Positions 8,696 to 16,705 of a stretch of 64,000 bases of DNA are shown here, one piece after another. The notes beneath the pieces were generated by a model. It was not told where the DNA came from. It did no database searches and was given only the letters and a program-made list of their open reading frames with translations. The translations under genes were made by a program, and so were the position numbers. The stretch is from positions 124,001 to 188,000 of the forward strand of contig NZ_JABXWI010000008.1 of NCBI RefSeq assembly GCF_014930365.1. The letters are read 5' to 3'. Each line of letters starts with the position of its first letter. Position 1 is the first letter of the stretch. The DNA is from Streptomyces caniscabiei. Its GTDB lineage: Bacteria; Actinomycetota; Actinomycetes; Streptomycetales; Streptomycetaceae.

Positions 8696-9544
8696 ATGAC
8701 CTCTTGGGGCCACCAGGACCTCGTCGTCACCCGGGCCACGCCCGACGACTGGGCGGTGGTCGCCCGATGGGCGGGGGACGAGGGCTGGAACCCGGGTCTG
8801 TCGGACCCGGCGTGCTTCTTCGCGCAGGATCCCGAGGGCTTCTTCATCGGCCGGCTCGACGGGGAACCGGTCTCCTCCGTCTCCGTCGTCACCTACGGCG
8901 ACGACTACGCCTTCCTCGGCTTCTATCTGGTCCGCCCGGACCAGCGCGGCCGGGGCCACGGTCTCGCCACCTGGAAGACCGCGCTCGCCCACGCGGGCGA
9001 GCGCACCGTGGGCCTCGACGGCGTGGTGGCGCAGCAGCACAACTACCGGCAGTCCGGCTTCGCGCCCGCCCACCGCACCTTCCGGTACTCCGGCGTGCTG
9101 CCGGAGACCGCCGTGCCCGCCGACGTCCGGCCCGTCCACGACGCCGCGCTCCTCGCGGCGTACGACAGGGCCTGCCACCCGGCCGACCGCCCCCGCTTCC
9201 TGAAGCACTGGCTGACGGCCGACGGGCACCGGGCCCTCGCGCGGATCGTCGACGGGCGCCTCACCGGCTACGGCGTCGTCCGGCCGGGCCGGGACGCCCT
9301 GCGCATCGGTCCGCTGTTCGCCGACACCGCCGCCGACGCCCGCGCGCTGTTCGCGGGACTGGCCGCCGAGGCTGCGGGCCGTGAGCTGGCCGTCGACGTA
9401 CCCGAGCCGAACACGGCGGCCGTGGCGCTGGTCGAGGAGTACGGGCTGACGCCCTCCTTCGAGACGGCCCGGATGTACACCGGCCCGATCCGGCCCTACG
9501 CGGCGGAGCGCGTCTTCGGGGTCACGACTCTGGAGCTCGGCTAG
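8696..9544 (+). CDS. GNAT acetyltransferase with two GNAT-like domains
   Basis: The 282-aa protein has an N-terminal acetyl-CoA-binding GNAT domain (YLVRPDQRGRGHGLATWKTA, the R/Q-x-x-G-x-G/A loop, around 80-100) and a C-terminal domain resembling the YitH/HolE acetyltransferase extension, containing IGPLFADTAADARAL. The substrate is unknown. The ATG at 8696 follows AAGGAG with seven-base spacing. Its TAG stop (9542-9544) abuts a palindromic mobile element, and the opposite-strand acyltransferase frame overlaps its last 23 bases. Confidence 0.85.
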   Translation: MTSWGHQDLVVTRATPDDWAVVARWAGDEGWNPGLSDPACFFAQDPEGFFIGRLDGEPVSSVSVVTYGDDYAFLGFYLVRPDQRGRGHGLATWKTALAHAGERTVGLDGVVAQQHNYRQSGFAPAHRTFRYSGVLPETAVPADVRPVHDAALLAAYDRACHPADRPRFLKHWLTADGHRALARIVDGRLTGYGVVRPGRDALRIGPLFADTAADARALFAGLAAEAAGRELAVDVPEPNTAAVALVEEYGLTPSFETARMYTGPIRPYAAERVFGVTTLELG

Positions 9545-10757
9545 GGCCCTTCTGATGGATCTCCGTGGAAGAAGGAGCGGCGTCGTGGGGGTCCCTCCCG
9601 CTCGAGCGGAGCCGAGCGTGCGTGCCGGGCGTCGCGACGCCGCGGAGATCCATCAGAAGGACCCTTGGGCCCGTCGTCACATCGGGCGCCTTCCGGAAGG
9701 CCCACTCCATGCGTGGCTCGACGACACAGCGCAGCGCGGTTCGTACGGGGGAGGTGCACAGCAGGGTGATGCCGCCGATCGCCACGGTGGTGACCGTGAG
9801 TTCCCCGAGCGGGGTGTGCAGCCACTCGACGGCGTACCAGTCCCGGAAGCGCGCCCACTTGATCACGAAGCCGTGCAGCAGATAGCCGTACATCGTGCCC
9901 GCGCCCAACGCCGTGAACCACAGCTGCCGGCGCGGCACCCAGGCCAGGAAACAGGCCGTCAGCAGCACCGCCAGACAGAACAGGGCGGGCGTGGTCAGCA
10001 GGCCCGCCCAGCGGGTCACGCCCTGGCCGGTGACGCTGCCCCGGTGGTAGAACCAGCCCGCGTCGAACCACGGGGCCACCCGGTAGGCCACCACCACGGC
10101 CCCGAGAGCCACCGGGAGCAGCCACAGCCGTACCCGGCGGGTGCGCAGCCGGTCGAAGTGCTCGGCGCGCAGGGTCAGTCCCAGGACGAAGAACGGCAGG
10201 AAACCCAGCACCCGCTGGATGGAGACGTCGCCGCCGAGGTCCGGAGAGACCGCCGCCAGCATCGCCAGCCCCAGCGCGACCGGCAGCGGGTGACGCAGCA
10301 TCAGCCACAGGGGCGTGGTCAGCCGCCAGACGAAGAGCGCGACGAGGAACCACATCACGTACCAGGGGTCCAGCAGGCTCAGCGGATAGCCCCAGTCGTC
10401 CTGCGCCCACCGGTAGAAGAGCGTGTACGCCGTCTCGAACACGACGTACGGCAGCGCCACCCCCGTCAGCAGCCGCTTCAGCCGGCCGGGCGCCATGTCG
10501 AAACTCCGCGAGAAGTACCCGGAGATGACAGCGAAGGCCGGCATGTGGAACGCGTAGACCGTCAGATACGCCGCCGTCACGGTCCGGCTGCCGTACGTCA
10601 GCGGCTCCCACGCGTGCCCGCAGGCCACCAGGACGATGGTGAGGTACTTCGCGTTGTCGAAGTACGGGTCCCGCGAGGTCCGCCTCGCCCGGGGCCGCTC
10701 ACCGTCGGGCGGGGCGGCGGGGGTGGGGCGGGTGTGCTGCACCACGTCTTCGGGCAT
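9522..10757 (-). CDS. Membrane acyltransferase (fucose 4-O-acetylase-like), tail replaced by a mobile element
   Basis: The 411-aa protein has about ten hydrophobic segments and resembles the acyltransferase-3/OatA-like family that O-acylates cell-surface sugars. Typical features are the N-terminal YFDNAKYLTIVLVACGHAW (the His in helix 1), AFHMPAFAVISGYF, and a Trp-rich WYVMWFLVALFVWRL segment. The first 30 residues are Pro/Arg-rich and cytoplasmic. From about residue 364 onward the frame runs through the 121-bp palindromic element, so the last 47 residues (beginning RVLLMDLRG) are element-encoded, and the stop overlaps the GNAT gene. The native end was probably shorter. Activity may survive because the core is intact. 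Confidence 0.78.
   Translation of the reverse strand: MPEDVVQHTRPTPAAPPDGERPRARRTSRDPYFDNAKYLTIVLVACGHAWEPLTYGSRTVTAAYLTVYAFHMPAFAVISGYFSRSFDMAPGRLKRLLTGVALPYVVFETAYTLFYRWAQDDWGYPLSLLDPWYVMWFLVALFVWRLTTPLWLMLRHPLPVALGLAMLAAVSPDLGGDVSIQRVLGFLPFFVLGLTLRAEHFDRLRTRRVRLWLLPVALGAVVVAYRVAPWFDAGWFYHRGSVTGQGVTRWAGLLTTPALFCLAVLLTACFLAWVPRRQLWFTALGAGTMYGYLLHGFVIKWARFRDWYAVEWLHTPLGELTVTTVAIGGITLLCTSPVRTALRCVVEPRMEWAFRKAPDVTTGPRVLLMDLRGVATPGTHARLRSSGRDPHDAAPSSTEIHQKGPSRAPES
9544..9664. mobile_element. 121-bp MITE-like palindromic element
   Basis: 22-bp terminal inverted repeats, 9544-9565 and 9643-9664, match with one mismatch (core CCTTCTGATGGATCTCCG). They bracket a GC-rich spacer of 77 bp that encodes no protein of its own. 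It begins at the last base of the TAG stop of the plus-strand GNAT gene and extends the minus-strand acyltransferase frame. I see no convincing target duplication. Size and termini fit a non-autonomous, transposase-mobilised element. Confidence 0.75.
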
Positions 10758-11039
10758 CGGTGGGAAGTCTCCGGTACGACGACGACTGAACCCGGACCGC
10801 CTGCCCCGTCACCCCGGTCCCATGCGTCCTCGACGGCGTCCCCGACGCATGTGGCGCGGAATCGCCGCCACGGCTCCCGCATCCGCCCCGACGGCCCCCC
10901 GATCCGTCCGACCGGCTCCGGACCCCGGCACCGGCCTCGCTCGGCGCGCGGCGCCGGGGTGCGGCCGTGGCGCTCCGCGCGGTGAGAAAGCGGTTGAATT
11001 CCGTTGCCAGGGTGAACGACTGATGATGGAGTGGGCACC

Positions 11040-11834
11040 ATGGATCACGCTGCTGTGCTGGCACTGTTCGACCGGGACATGCGAGAGGGCGCCCGCCCCG
11101 ACGGGCCCGGAGCCCGGGTCGAGCGCGTGGGCGGGGTGGTGCGCCAGATCGGTTCCGAGCAGGGCTGGAGCGGCGTCGTCTGGTCCGACCTGGACGAGGC
11201 GGGCGCGGACGCGGCGATCACCGAGCAGATCCGGTACTTCTCCGGGCTCGGACGCGACTTCGAGTGGAAGCTGTACGGCCACGATCTCCCGGTCGACCTG
11301 GGCCACCGGCTGCGCGCGGCCGGTTTCACGGCCGCCCCGGAGGAGACGTTGATGGTCGCCGAGGTCGCCGACCTGACGCTCGACGTCGAGCCGCCCGAGG
11401 GTGTCCGGATCCTGCCGGTCACCGACCGCGCGGGCGTGGACCTGGTGGCCGACGTCCACGAGAAGGCCTTCGGCACCGACAGCTCCCGGATGCGCCACCA
11501 ACTGCTGGCCCAGCTCAGCGGCGACACCGAGACGGTCGTGGCCGTCGTGGCGCTCGCCGGGGACGTACCGGTGAGCGCAGCCCGGATGGAGCTGCTGCCC
11601 GGCACCCGCTTCGCCGGACTGTGGGGCGGCGGCACCGTCGAGAGCTGGCGCGGCCGGGGCGTCTACCGGGCGCTGGTCGCCCACCGCGCCCGTGTCGCCG
11701 CGGACCGCGGCTACCGCTACGTCCAGGTCGACGCGCTGGCCCTCAGCCGCCCGATCCTGGCCCGTCTGGGGTTCGAGCCGCTCACGACGACCACGCCGTA
11801 CGAGTACGCGGTGGGGAGCGCGGCGGCGGCCTGA
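11040..11834 (+). CDS. GNAT family acetyltransferase
   Basis: The 264-aa protein has a variable N-terminal half (DWSGVVWSDLDE-type strands) and a C-terminal GNAT acetyl-CoA fold with GLWGGGTVESWRGRGVYRALVAHRA, where the RGRGVY loop is motif A, followed by YVQVDALALSRPILARLGF. The acceptor is unknown. The ATG at 11040 was chosen over the GTG at 11031 because GGAG at 11028-11031 lies eight bases upstream of it. It converges on another GNAT gene with only 7 bp between the stops. Confidence 0.83.
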   Translation: MDHAAVLALFDRDMREGARPDGPGARVERVGGVVRQIGSEQGWSGVVWSDLDEAGADAAITEQIRYFSGLGRDFEWKLYGHDLPVDLGHRLRAAGFTAAPEETLMVAEVADLTLDVEPPEGVRILPVTDRAGVDLVADVHEKAFGTDSSRMRHQLLAQLSGDTETVVAVVALAGDVPVSAARMELLPGTRFAGLWGGGTVESWRGRGVYRALVAHRARVAADRGYRYVQVDALALSRPILARLGFEPLTTTTPYEYAVGSAAAA

Positions 11835-11841
11835 CCGGGGG

Positions 11842-12729
11842 TCACAGGTCGAGCTGGTACTCGATCGCCGTGTGCGTGGGCCGGTAGCCGAGGATGTCGT
11901 TGACCTGGCGCATGGGGAGGTTCTCCTCGGCGGTGTCGGTGAGCAGGGCCAGGTCCGGGGTCACACCGTGGGCGTGGCGGATCGCCGCCGCCTTCATCCG
12001 CAGCCCCAGGCCGTGCCCCCGGTGCTCGGGCAGCACGGCCGTGCCGTAGTGCTGTCCTTCGCCCGTGCCGTCGCCCGGCAGCACCAGCTCCGAGAAACCG
12101 ACGACCGTGCCGCTCGTCGTGTGCACGGCGGCCACGGTGTGCAGTGTGTCGCCGCGCTTCGCGATCGCCTCGGCGGCCGCCACGACCCGCTCGACGTCCC
12201 AGACGACCGTGCCGTAGTCGGTGTCGCCCATCGGCATGTCGTCCATGGCGCGGCGCGAGGCGGCGTAGGTGCGGGCGAGTTCGGGGGGTACGACGCCCGT
12301 CCAGTGGGTCAAGTGGTAGCCCGGGCACGGCTGTTCGAGGATCCGGGTGACGTGGTCGGGGTCGACGGCGGCGAGGTCGAGCCGGGCGTGCACCAGCGAC
12401 AGCACCCGGCGGAAGCCGCGTGCCGCGAGGAACACGTCGCCGGGGGAGTCCAGCTCGGCCTGGGCGATGACGGCGCGGCGCCGCTCGTCCCGCGCGGCGG
12501 CGATCGCCGCGTCGAGCAGCGCGGTGCCGACGCCCCGCCGCCGCTCGGCCGGGTGCACGGAGAGGTCCAGTTCCGCGAGATGGGTCTGCCCCTCCTTGGT
12601 GAACAGCCGCAGGAAGGCGGTTCCGAGGGGGACGCCGTCCTCCCCGGACGCCAGCCAGGCGAGCCGGCGACTGGCCGGGGTCACGGCGGGGTCGGAGAGG
12701 TGGGTGAGATGGGTGACGCGAGGCGGCAA
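11842..12729 (-). CDS. Tandem-domain GNAT acetyltransferase
   Basis: The 295-aa protein has two GNAT folds. The first (about 20-120) has LDLSVHPAERRRGVGTALLDAA and the second (about 165-295) has YGTAVLPEHRGHGLGLRMKAAA, both with the acetyl-CoA pyrophosphate loop. The two-domain layout recalls mycothiol synthase, but the protein is not recognisably MshD and the substrate is unknown. A TTG start at 12729 is favoured because GGAG lies five bases upstream. Upstream lies a hairpin that probably ends the preceding minus-strand gene. Confidence 0.82.
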   Translation of the reverse strand: MPPRVTHLTHLSDPAVTPASRRLAWLASGEDGVPLGTAFLRLFTKEGQTHLAELDLSVHPAERRRGVGTALLDAAIAAARDERRRAVIAQAELDSPGDVFLAARGFRRVLSLVHARLDLAAVDPDHVTRILEQPCPGYHLTHWTGVVPPELARTYAASRRAMDDMPMGDTDYGTVVWDVERVVAAAEAIAKRGDTLHTVAAVHTTSGTVVGFSELVLPGDGTGEGQHYGTAVLPEHRGHGLGLRMKAAAIRHAHGVTPDLALLTDTAEENLPMRQVNDILGYRPTHTAIEYQLDL

Positions 12730-12763
12730 CGGGGCTCCGGGGACGGTCGACGGGAGGACGGCG

Positions 12764-12791
12764 GCGCCCGGCGACGCTAGTCGCCGGGCGC
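12764..12791 (-). terminator. 12-bp perfect hairpin after the GlsB-like gene
   Basis: Stem GCGCCCGGCGAC / GTCGCCGGGCGC with a GCTA loop, 59 bp downstream of the GlsB-like stop on the minus strand. The tight tetraloop and perfect stem make a terminator likely. Confidence 0.7.
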
Positions 12792-12849
12792 GATCACCCG
12801 CAACGGGATTCCGGACGCGCGTGGGCGCCCGCCGCCGCTCCCGGGCCGC

Positions 12850-13113
12850 TCAGCGGCGGGCCCTGCCGCGGTCCAGTGCCACGATGCCCAGGGCCGCGAG
12901 GGCGATCTGTATGAGCCATTCGATCCAGTCCGGGCCACCGGTGTCGGCCACGCCGATACCCGCGGCGATGGCGCTGCCGATCAGCGCGGCGACGATTCCC
13001 ACGAGGATCGTCAGCAGGATGCCGATGCGCTGCCGGCCCGGTACGACGAGCCGGCCGAGCACGCCTATGACAATGCCGATGACGATGGCACTGATGATGC
13101 CGTCGATCTCCAT
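12850..13113 (-). CDS. GlsB/YeaQ/YmgE-type small membrane stress protein
   Basis: The 87-aa protein has three hydrophobic segments and the family glycine pattern (IVIGIVIGVLGRLVVPGRQRIG, then LTILVGIVAALIGSAIA). The third segment is ALAALGIVALDRGRARR. Relatives (transglycosylase-associated/YeaQ) are inner-membrane proteins induced by envelope or acid stress, biochemical role unknown. GGAG lies six bases before the ATG. It sits in its own transcription unit followed by a strong hairpin. Confidence 0.85.
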   Translation of the reverse strand: MEIDGIISAIVIGIVIGVLGRLVVPGRQRIGILLTILVGIVAALIGSAIAAGIGVADTGGPDWIEWLIQIALAALGIVALDRGRARR

Positions 13114-13252
13114 CTGAACTCCGCCCCTTGTCGTCGGGATCCCCGCAACCGAGCGAGTGCCCTTCGAACGCGAGTGCAGTCCGTTTCCGTTTCATCTTCT
13201 TCACGGGCCTGCCACCCGCCCGGTGCCCACGACGTCCGGTGCCCGCCACCGG

Positions 13253-13792
13253 TCAGGCGTCCGGTATCCAGCCCGTGACGGCGAGCACCTCCGCGGCGAT
13301 GTCCATGACGGTGCGCCCGTCGGTCGCGACGCGGACGGTGTCCGACGGCGCCCGTTCGTCCAGCAGCCCTGCCTTGCGCGCACTGCCGGTCAGCTCCCGC
13401 TCCAGCTCGGATCCGATCTCCCGGCCCCGCAGCCGTCGCTCGGTCGTCTCGTCCGAGGCCGTCAGGAGCACCCGTACGATCCGGACGTCGGCGCCCATGG
13501 CCCGCCGGAAGGTGCCTTCGATCTCGGCGAGCACGCTCAAGGTGTTGGTGTAGACGAGCCGCCGGTACCCGAGGGCCGCGTAATTGCCCCACACGGCGGT
13601 GAGATTGCGCTCGGCGATCGCCGCACGGTGCGGATCGCCCGCGGGCGCCGGGTGCACCTGCCCCATGAAGTCGCCCTCGATGACGGCGTGCGCGACCTCG
13701 GCGACCCGCAGCCGGTCGGAGATCTCCCAGCCCACCGTCGACTTGCCGACCCCGGCCCGACCTCCGATGAGCAGTACCTCGGCACCGTCCAT
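13253..13792 (-). CDS. P-loop kinase/ATP-binding protein
   Basis: The 179-aa protein has a Walker A at the N-terminus (GGRAGVGKSTVGWEIS, residues 10-25) and an adenylate/shikimate-kinase-like layout, including an acidic Walker-B-like VIEGDFMGQ and a lid-like basic region SDETTERRLRGREIGSELE. It is probably a small-molecule or nucleotide kinase, substrate unknown. Its ATG shares one base with the stop of the upstream phosphotransferase (TGATG at 13794-13790), so the two are translationally coupled. Confidence 0.78.
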   Translation of the reverse strand: MDGAEVLLIGGRAGVGKSTVGWEISDRLRVAEVAHAVIEGDFMGQVHPAPAGDPHRAAIAERNLTAVWGNYAALGYRRLVYTNTLSVLAEIEGTFRRAMGADVRIVRVLLTASDETTERRLRGREIGSELERELTGSARKAGLLDERAPSDTVRVATDGRTVMDIAAEVLAVTGWIPDA

Positions 13793-15009
13793 CAGCCCGC
13801 CACCTCCGCGGAGCCCGGGCTCGGGTGGGTCTCGCACTGCAGGGCCCGGCGGATCACCGATGCCGGGTCGCCCTCGTGGTACGGGCGTTCCGAGGGCTCG
13901 ATGCCGTCGAGGAACTCCTGGTAGCGCACGGCGTACGCGAGGTGGGCCAGTGGCTCGGCCAGGGTGAGTGCCCGGGTGGGGTCGCTCGCCGGGGCGTGGG
14001 TCCGCCAGGCGTCGACCCAGACCCGGACGGCCGTGGACCGGACCGCCTCGGGGAGGAAGTCGTACAGGCGCAGACAGTCCAGGACGGGGTCGCCCCAGTG
14101 GGCGTCGGCGAAGTCCACGACCACGGGCGGCCCGCCGTCGCCGCGCCAGTTGCCCGGATGGAAGTCGGCGTGCACCAGGGTGTCGGGGAGGCCGCACCGC
14201 GCGAGCAGGTCCCAGCGGCCGGCCAACTCCCGCGCCCTGTCCCGCTCCCGTGCGGTGAGGTCCAGGTCGGCGCGGTCGAGGAGGTCACGCACCAGCCCGC
14301 CCAGGACCGGGGCCCGCCGGTCCCGCAGGCCGGGTGGGCGTCGGCCGGCCAGGGCGGCCTGCGCGGCGACCGTGCGGCGTACCCCCGACTCGACCGTCGC
14401 GGCGTCGGCCGCCCAGCAGTCCTCGCCGGGGATGTGCTCCAGCAGCATCCGCCGCTCACCGGAGGCGAGAACGGTCGGGACGAGTCCCGGGTCCACCCGG
14501 GCGAACGCGGCGATGACGGCGGCCTCGTCGGTGGCGAAACGCGGGGTCGCCTTGAGCCAGACCGGTCCTCGCCCGGTGGGCAGCCTGAAGAGTCCCGCCA
14601 GGTTCCAGGTCCGCCGCTGCTCGACCGGACCCGTCACCGGCCGCCCCAGCGCGGCCAGGGTCCCCGAGGCCCAGTCGAGCAGTTCCCGCAGTCCGTCGGC
14701 GCGTGCCCAGGGGGAGCGGCGGGGGTCGTCGGTGTCCCACGACTCCCGCCGCGCGATGGGCCGCTCCAGCTTCCCGGGGCCGGGGTGCCGCGACGCCTCC
14801 ACGTGGTACGTCACGTGCCCGTCGCGTCCGCTCTCGCCCCCGTCGGCCTCCAGCAGTCGCAATACGTGGACGGGCACCCCGAGTGCGCGCTCCAGCCGCT
14901 CCACGACGGGTCCGACCTCGGCCCACCACGGGACGTCGACGGGGTAGGGGCCGGTGACACCGAGGAAATCCGCACCCGAGGTCACATACGCGCTGAAGGA
15001 TCGACTCAC
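13792..15009 (-). CDS. Aminoglycoside phosphotransferase family protein
   Basis: The 405-aa kinase-like protein carries the APH catalytic loop LVHADFHPGNW and the metal-binding DFADAHWGDPVLDC. A lysine in GPVWLKATPR is the candidate ATP contact. An extra N-terminal domain of about 140 residues (HVLRLLEADGGESGRDGHVTYHVEA) resembles a NUDIX-like or nucleotide-binding appendage, but I cannot identify it. It is the first gene of a coupled pair with the downstream P-loop kinase, divergent from the ArsR-SRPBCC fusion, whose operator lies 34 bp upstream of this start. Resistance is possible but not shown. Confidence 0.8.
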   Translation of the reverse strand: MSRSFSAYVTSGADFLGVTGPYPVDVPWWAEVGPVVERLERALGVPVHVLRLLEADGGESGRDGHVTYHVEASRHPGPGKLERPIARRESWDTDDPRRSPWARADGLRELLDWASGTLAALGRPVTGPVEQRRTWNLAGLFRLPTGRGPVWLKATPRFATDEAAVIAAFARVDPGLVPTVLASGERRMLLEHIPGEDCWAADAATVESGVRRTVAAQAALAGRRPPGLRDRRAPVLGGLVRDLLDRADLDLTARERDRARELAGRWDLLARCGLPDTLVHADFHPGNWRGDGGPPVVVDFADAHWGDPVLDCLRLYDFLPEAVRSTAVRVWVDAWRTHAPASDPTRALTLAEPLAHLAYAVRYQEFLDGIEPSERPYHEGDPASVIRRALQCETHPSPGSAEVAG

Positions 15010-15037
15010 GGCGCCAGTGTGGGCCGGTCCCTCGGCG

Positions 15038-15066
15038 TTGACATGCAGGTAATCACCTGCATAACG
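15038..15066 (+). promoter_or_regulatory. Promoter with operator palindrome inside the spacer
   Basis: A consensus -35 TTGACA (15038-15043) is followed 16-17 bp later by CATAAC/ATAACG (15060-15066). A perfect 8-bp inverted repeat, ATGCAGGT-AATC-ACCTGCAT (15043-15062), fills the spacer. An ArsR dimer bound here would block RNA polymerase, giving autorepression. It may also affect the divergent phosphotransferase gene. Confidence 0.7.
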
Positions 15067-15072
15067 TGGAGT

Positions 15073-15882
15073 GTGCGATCAGAGAGCGACCCGGGAGTGG
15101 ACAGGGTCTTCAAGGCGCTGGCCGACGAGACCCGCAGAAAGCTGCTGGACCGGCTGCACGAGCACAACGGGCAGACGCTGGGCGAGTTGTGCGCGCGGAT
15201 CGACATGGCCCGGCAGTCGGTGACGCAGCACCTGGCCGTCCTGGAGGCCGCCAACCTGGTCGGCACGGTGCGGCGGGGGCGGGAGAAGCTGCACTACCTC
15301 AATCCGGTCCCGCTCCACGAGATGCAGGAGCGGTGGATCGACAAGTTCGAGCGCCCCCGGCTGAGAGCGCTCGGTGCCGTGCGACGACGAGCCGAGGAAG
15401 CCATGACCGACAAGCCCACATTCGTGTACGTCACCTACATCGCGAGCACACCCGAGAAGGTCTGGGAGGCGCTGACCAGCGCCGATCTGACCGCCGACTA
15501 CTGGGGCCACCGCAACGAGTCGGACTGGCGGGAGGGCTCGCGCTGGGCCCATGTCCGCACCGACGGCACCGGCGTCGAGGACGTCGTCGGCACGGTCGTG
15601 GTGAGCGAGCCCCCGACCCGGCTGGTCACCACCTGGGCCTCGCCGGAGAACGAGGGCAGGGAGGAGACCTGGTCGCGGGTCACCTTCGACATCGAGCCGC
15701 ACGCCGACATCGTCCGGCTCACCGTGACCCATGAGGACCTGGAGGACGAGGGGGCGCTCGCCGAGGTGTCCTTCGGCTGGCCCGCGGTGCTCTCCAACCT
15801 CAAGTCGCTGCTGGAGACCGGGCGGGTCCTGCCGCAGGAGCCCTGGGGGGTGCCGCGCGGCGGCGACGGCCGGTCCGCCTGA
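15073..15882 (+). CDS. ArsR-family HTH fused to SRPBCC/AHSA1 domain
   Basis: The 269-aa fusion has an ArsR winged helix (about 8-95: FKALADETRRKLLDRLHEHN, recognition helix MARQSVTQHLAVLEAANL) and an SRPBCC/AHSA1 domain (about 115-250: VTYIASTPEKVWEALTSADL, FGWPAVLSNLKSLLETG). The second domain is a hydrophobic-ligand pocket, so the protein may sense a small lipophilic compound directly. The start is ambiguous. GTG at 15073 would be near-leaderless relative to the -10 box at 15060. GTG at 15097 would give the more typical ArsR N-terminus. No metal-site cysteine pair is visible. Confidence 0.82.
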   Translation: MRSESDPGVDRVFKALADETRRKLLDRLHEHNGQTLGELCARIDMARQSVTQHLAVLEAANLVGTVRRGREKLHYLNPVPLHEMQERWIDKFERPRLRALGAVRRRAEEAMTDKPTFVYVTYIASTPEKVWEALTSADLTADYWGHRNESDWREGSRWAHVRTDGTGVEDVVGTVVVSEPPTRLVTTWASPENEGREETWSRVTFDIEPHADIVRLTVTHEDLEDEGALAEVSFGWPAVLSNLKSLLETGRVLPQEPWGVPRGGDGRSA

Positions 15883-15927
15883 GCGGGACCGGCCGCCGTT
15901 ACCCCTCGCGGGCGTTCCTGGTCACAC

Positions 15928-16377
15928 CTACGGTGTGAGGCCCCCACGGGTGCCGCCCTTGGCCGCGGCGCCGGCGCACATCACGCCCAGCACCAGGGCC
16001 AGGCAGCCGATGATGATGTTGTTGACCACGACACCGGCGTCCGGGCTGTCGCCCACGATCCACGGCGCGATGATCATCCACGCGCCCAGTGCGCACATGG
16101 CCCAGCTCAGGCCGTACATCCTCGCCGGTGCGGCGGTGAAGCCGAGGGCCAGCAGGCCGATCGCGATACCCACGATGAGGTTGTGGGTCACCAGCGAGGG
16201 CTGGCTCGTCGTGTAGTGGAGTATCCACGGGGACACGGCGCAATACAGACCGAGCAGGAACACCGGTCCGTCCACGAGCGCCACGTCGCGACCGCCGAGC
16301 ATGCGGGCGTACCGGGCCTGCATTTCGGGTGCGTCGGGGTGACTGGAGATATCACTCCTGTGTGAGACGTTGGCCAT
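15928..16377 (-). CDS. SPW-repeat membrane protein
   Basis: The 149-aa protein has two copies of the SPW motif, each before a membrane segment: CAVSPWILHY (about 47-56) and IIAPWIVGD (about 101-109), within four hydrophobic helices. A hydrophilic N-terminus carries HPDAPEMQARYARMLGG. SPW-repeat proteins are common in Streptomyces, function unknown. The start is clear: AAGGAG seven bases before the ATG at 16377. Confidence 0.85.
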   Translation of the reverse strand: MANVSHRSDISSHPDAPEMQARYARMLGGRDVALVDGPVFLLGLYCAVSPWILHYTTSQPSLVTHNLIVGIAIGLLALGFTAAPARMYGLSWAMCALGAWMIIAPWIVGDSPDAGVVVNNIIIGCLALVLGVMCAGAAAKGGTRGGLTP

Positions 16378-16705
16378 GAGTCGACTCCTTTGAACTCCGC
16401 AGGCCTGACCGCGTCCGGTGGGATTTGCGGTGAGTGCCGCGTACGTTCATTCTGCGCTTATTTTGCCTTTATGTGTAGTGGTCGGAGCGGAGTGGAGCCT
16501 GGGCCGGAATCCGTCCCCGAGGAGCGCCGACCGCCCCTCGGGGACGGGCCTGGAGGGGGTCCGCGCCCTCGACCGGCAGTGGCCCGGTCGTCCGGCCCCC
16601 GTCCCGTGTCACTTCCGGGGGAGCCGGGCCTCCGGATGCACACGGCGGCGATCTCGCCGGACCGGGCTCCGGCTCGCCCCGCCGGTGCGCCGTATAGTCG
16701 CCCGC
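16378..16705. other. Divergent intergenic region, SPW protein/LitR-like gene
   Basis: This 328-bp gap has no supported gene. It contains an A/T-richer island (about 16445-16485, including TTATTTTGCC and TTTATGTGTAG) that probably holds the SPW-gene promoter. The right end carries TATAGT at 16693-16698, seven bases before the LitR-like ATG. Confidence 0.4.
16693..16698 (+). promoter_or_regulatory. -10 box for a probable leaderless litR-like transcript
   Basis: TATAGT matches the -10 consensus at five of six positions and ends seven bases before the ATG at 16706, so transcription would start at or near the A of the start codon. No ribosome-binding site is present. No consensus -35 lies 17 bp upstream, hinting at an activator or an alternative sigma factor. 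Confidence 0.5.

Noticed and set aside
9535..9672. Target-site duplication around the 121-bp element
   Set aside because: The bases outside the two termini (CTA and TTG) do not match.
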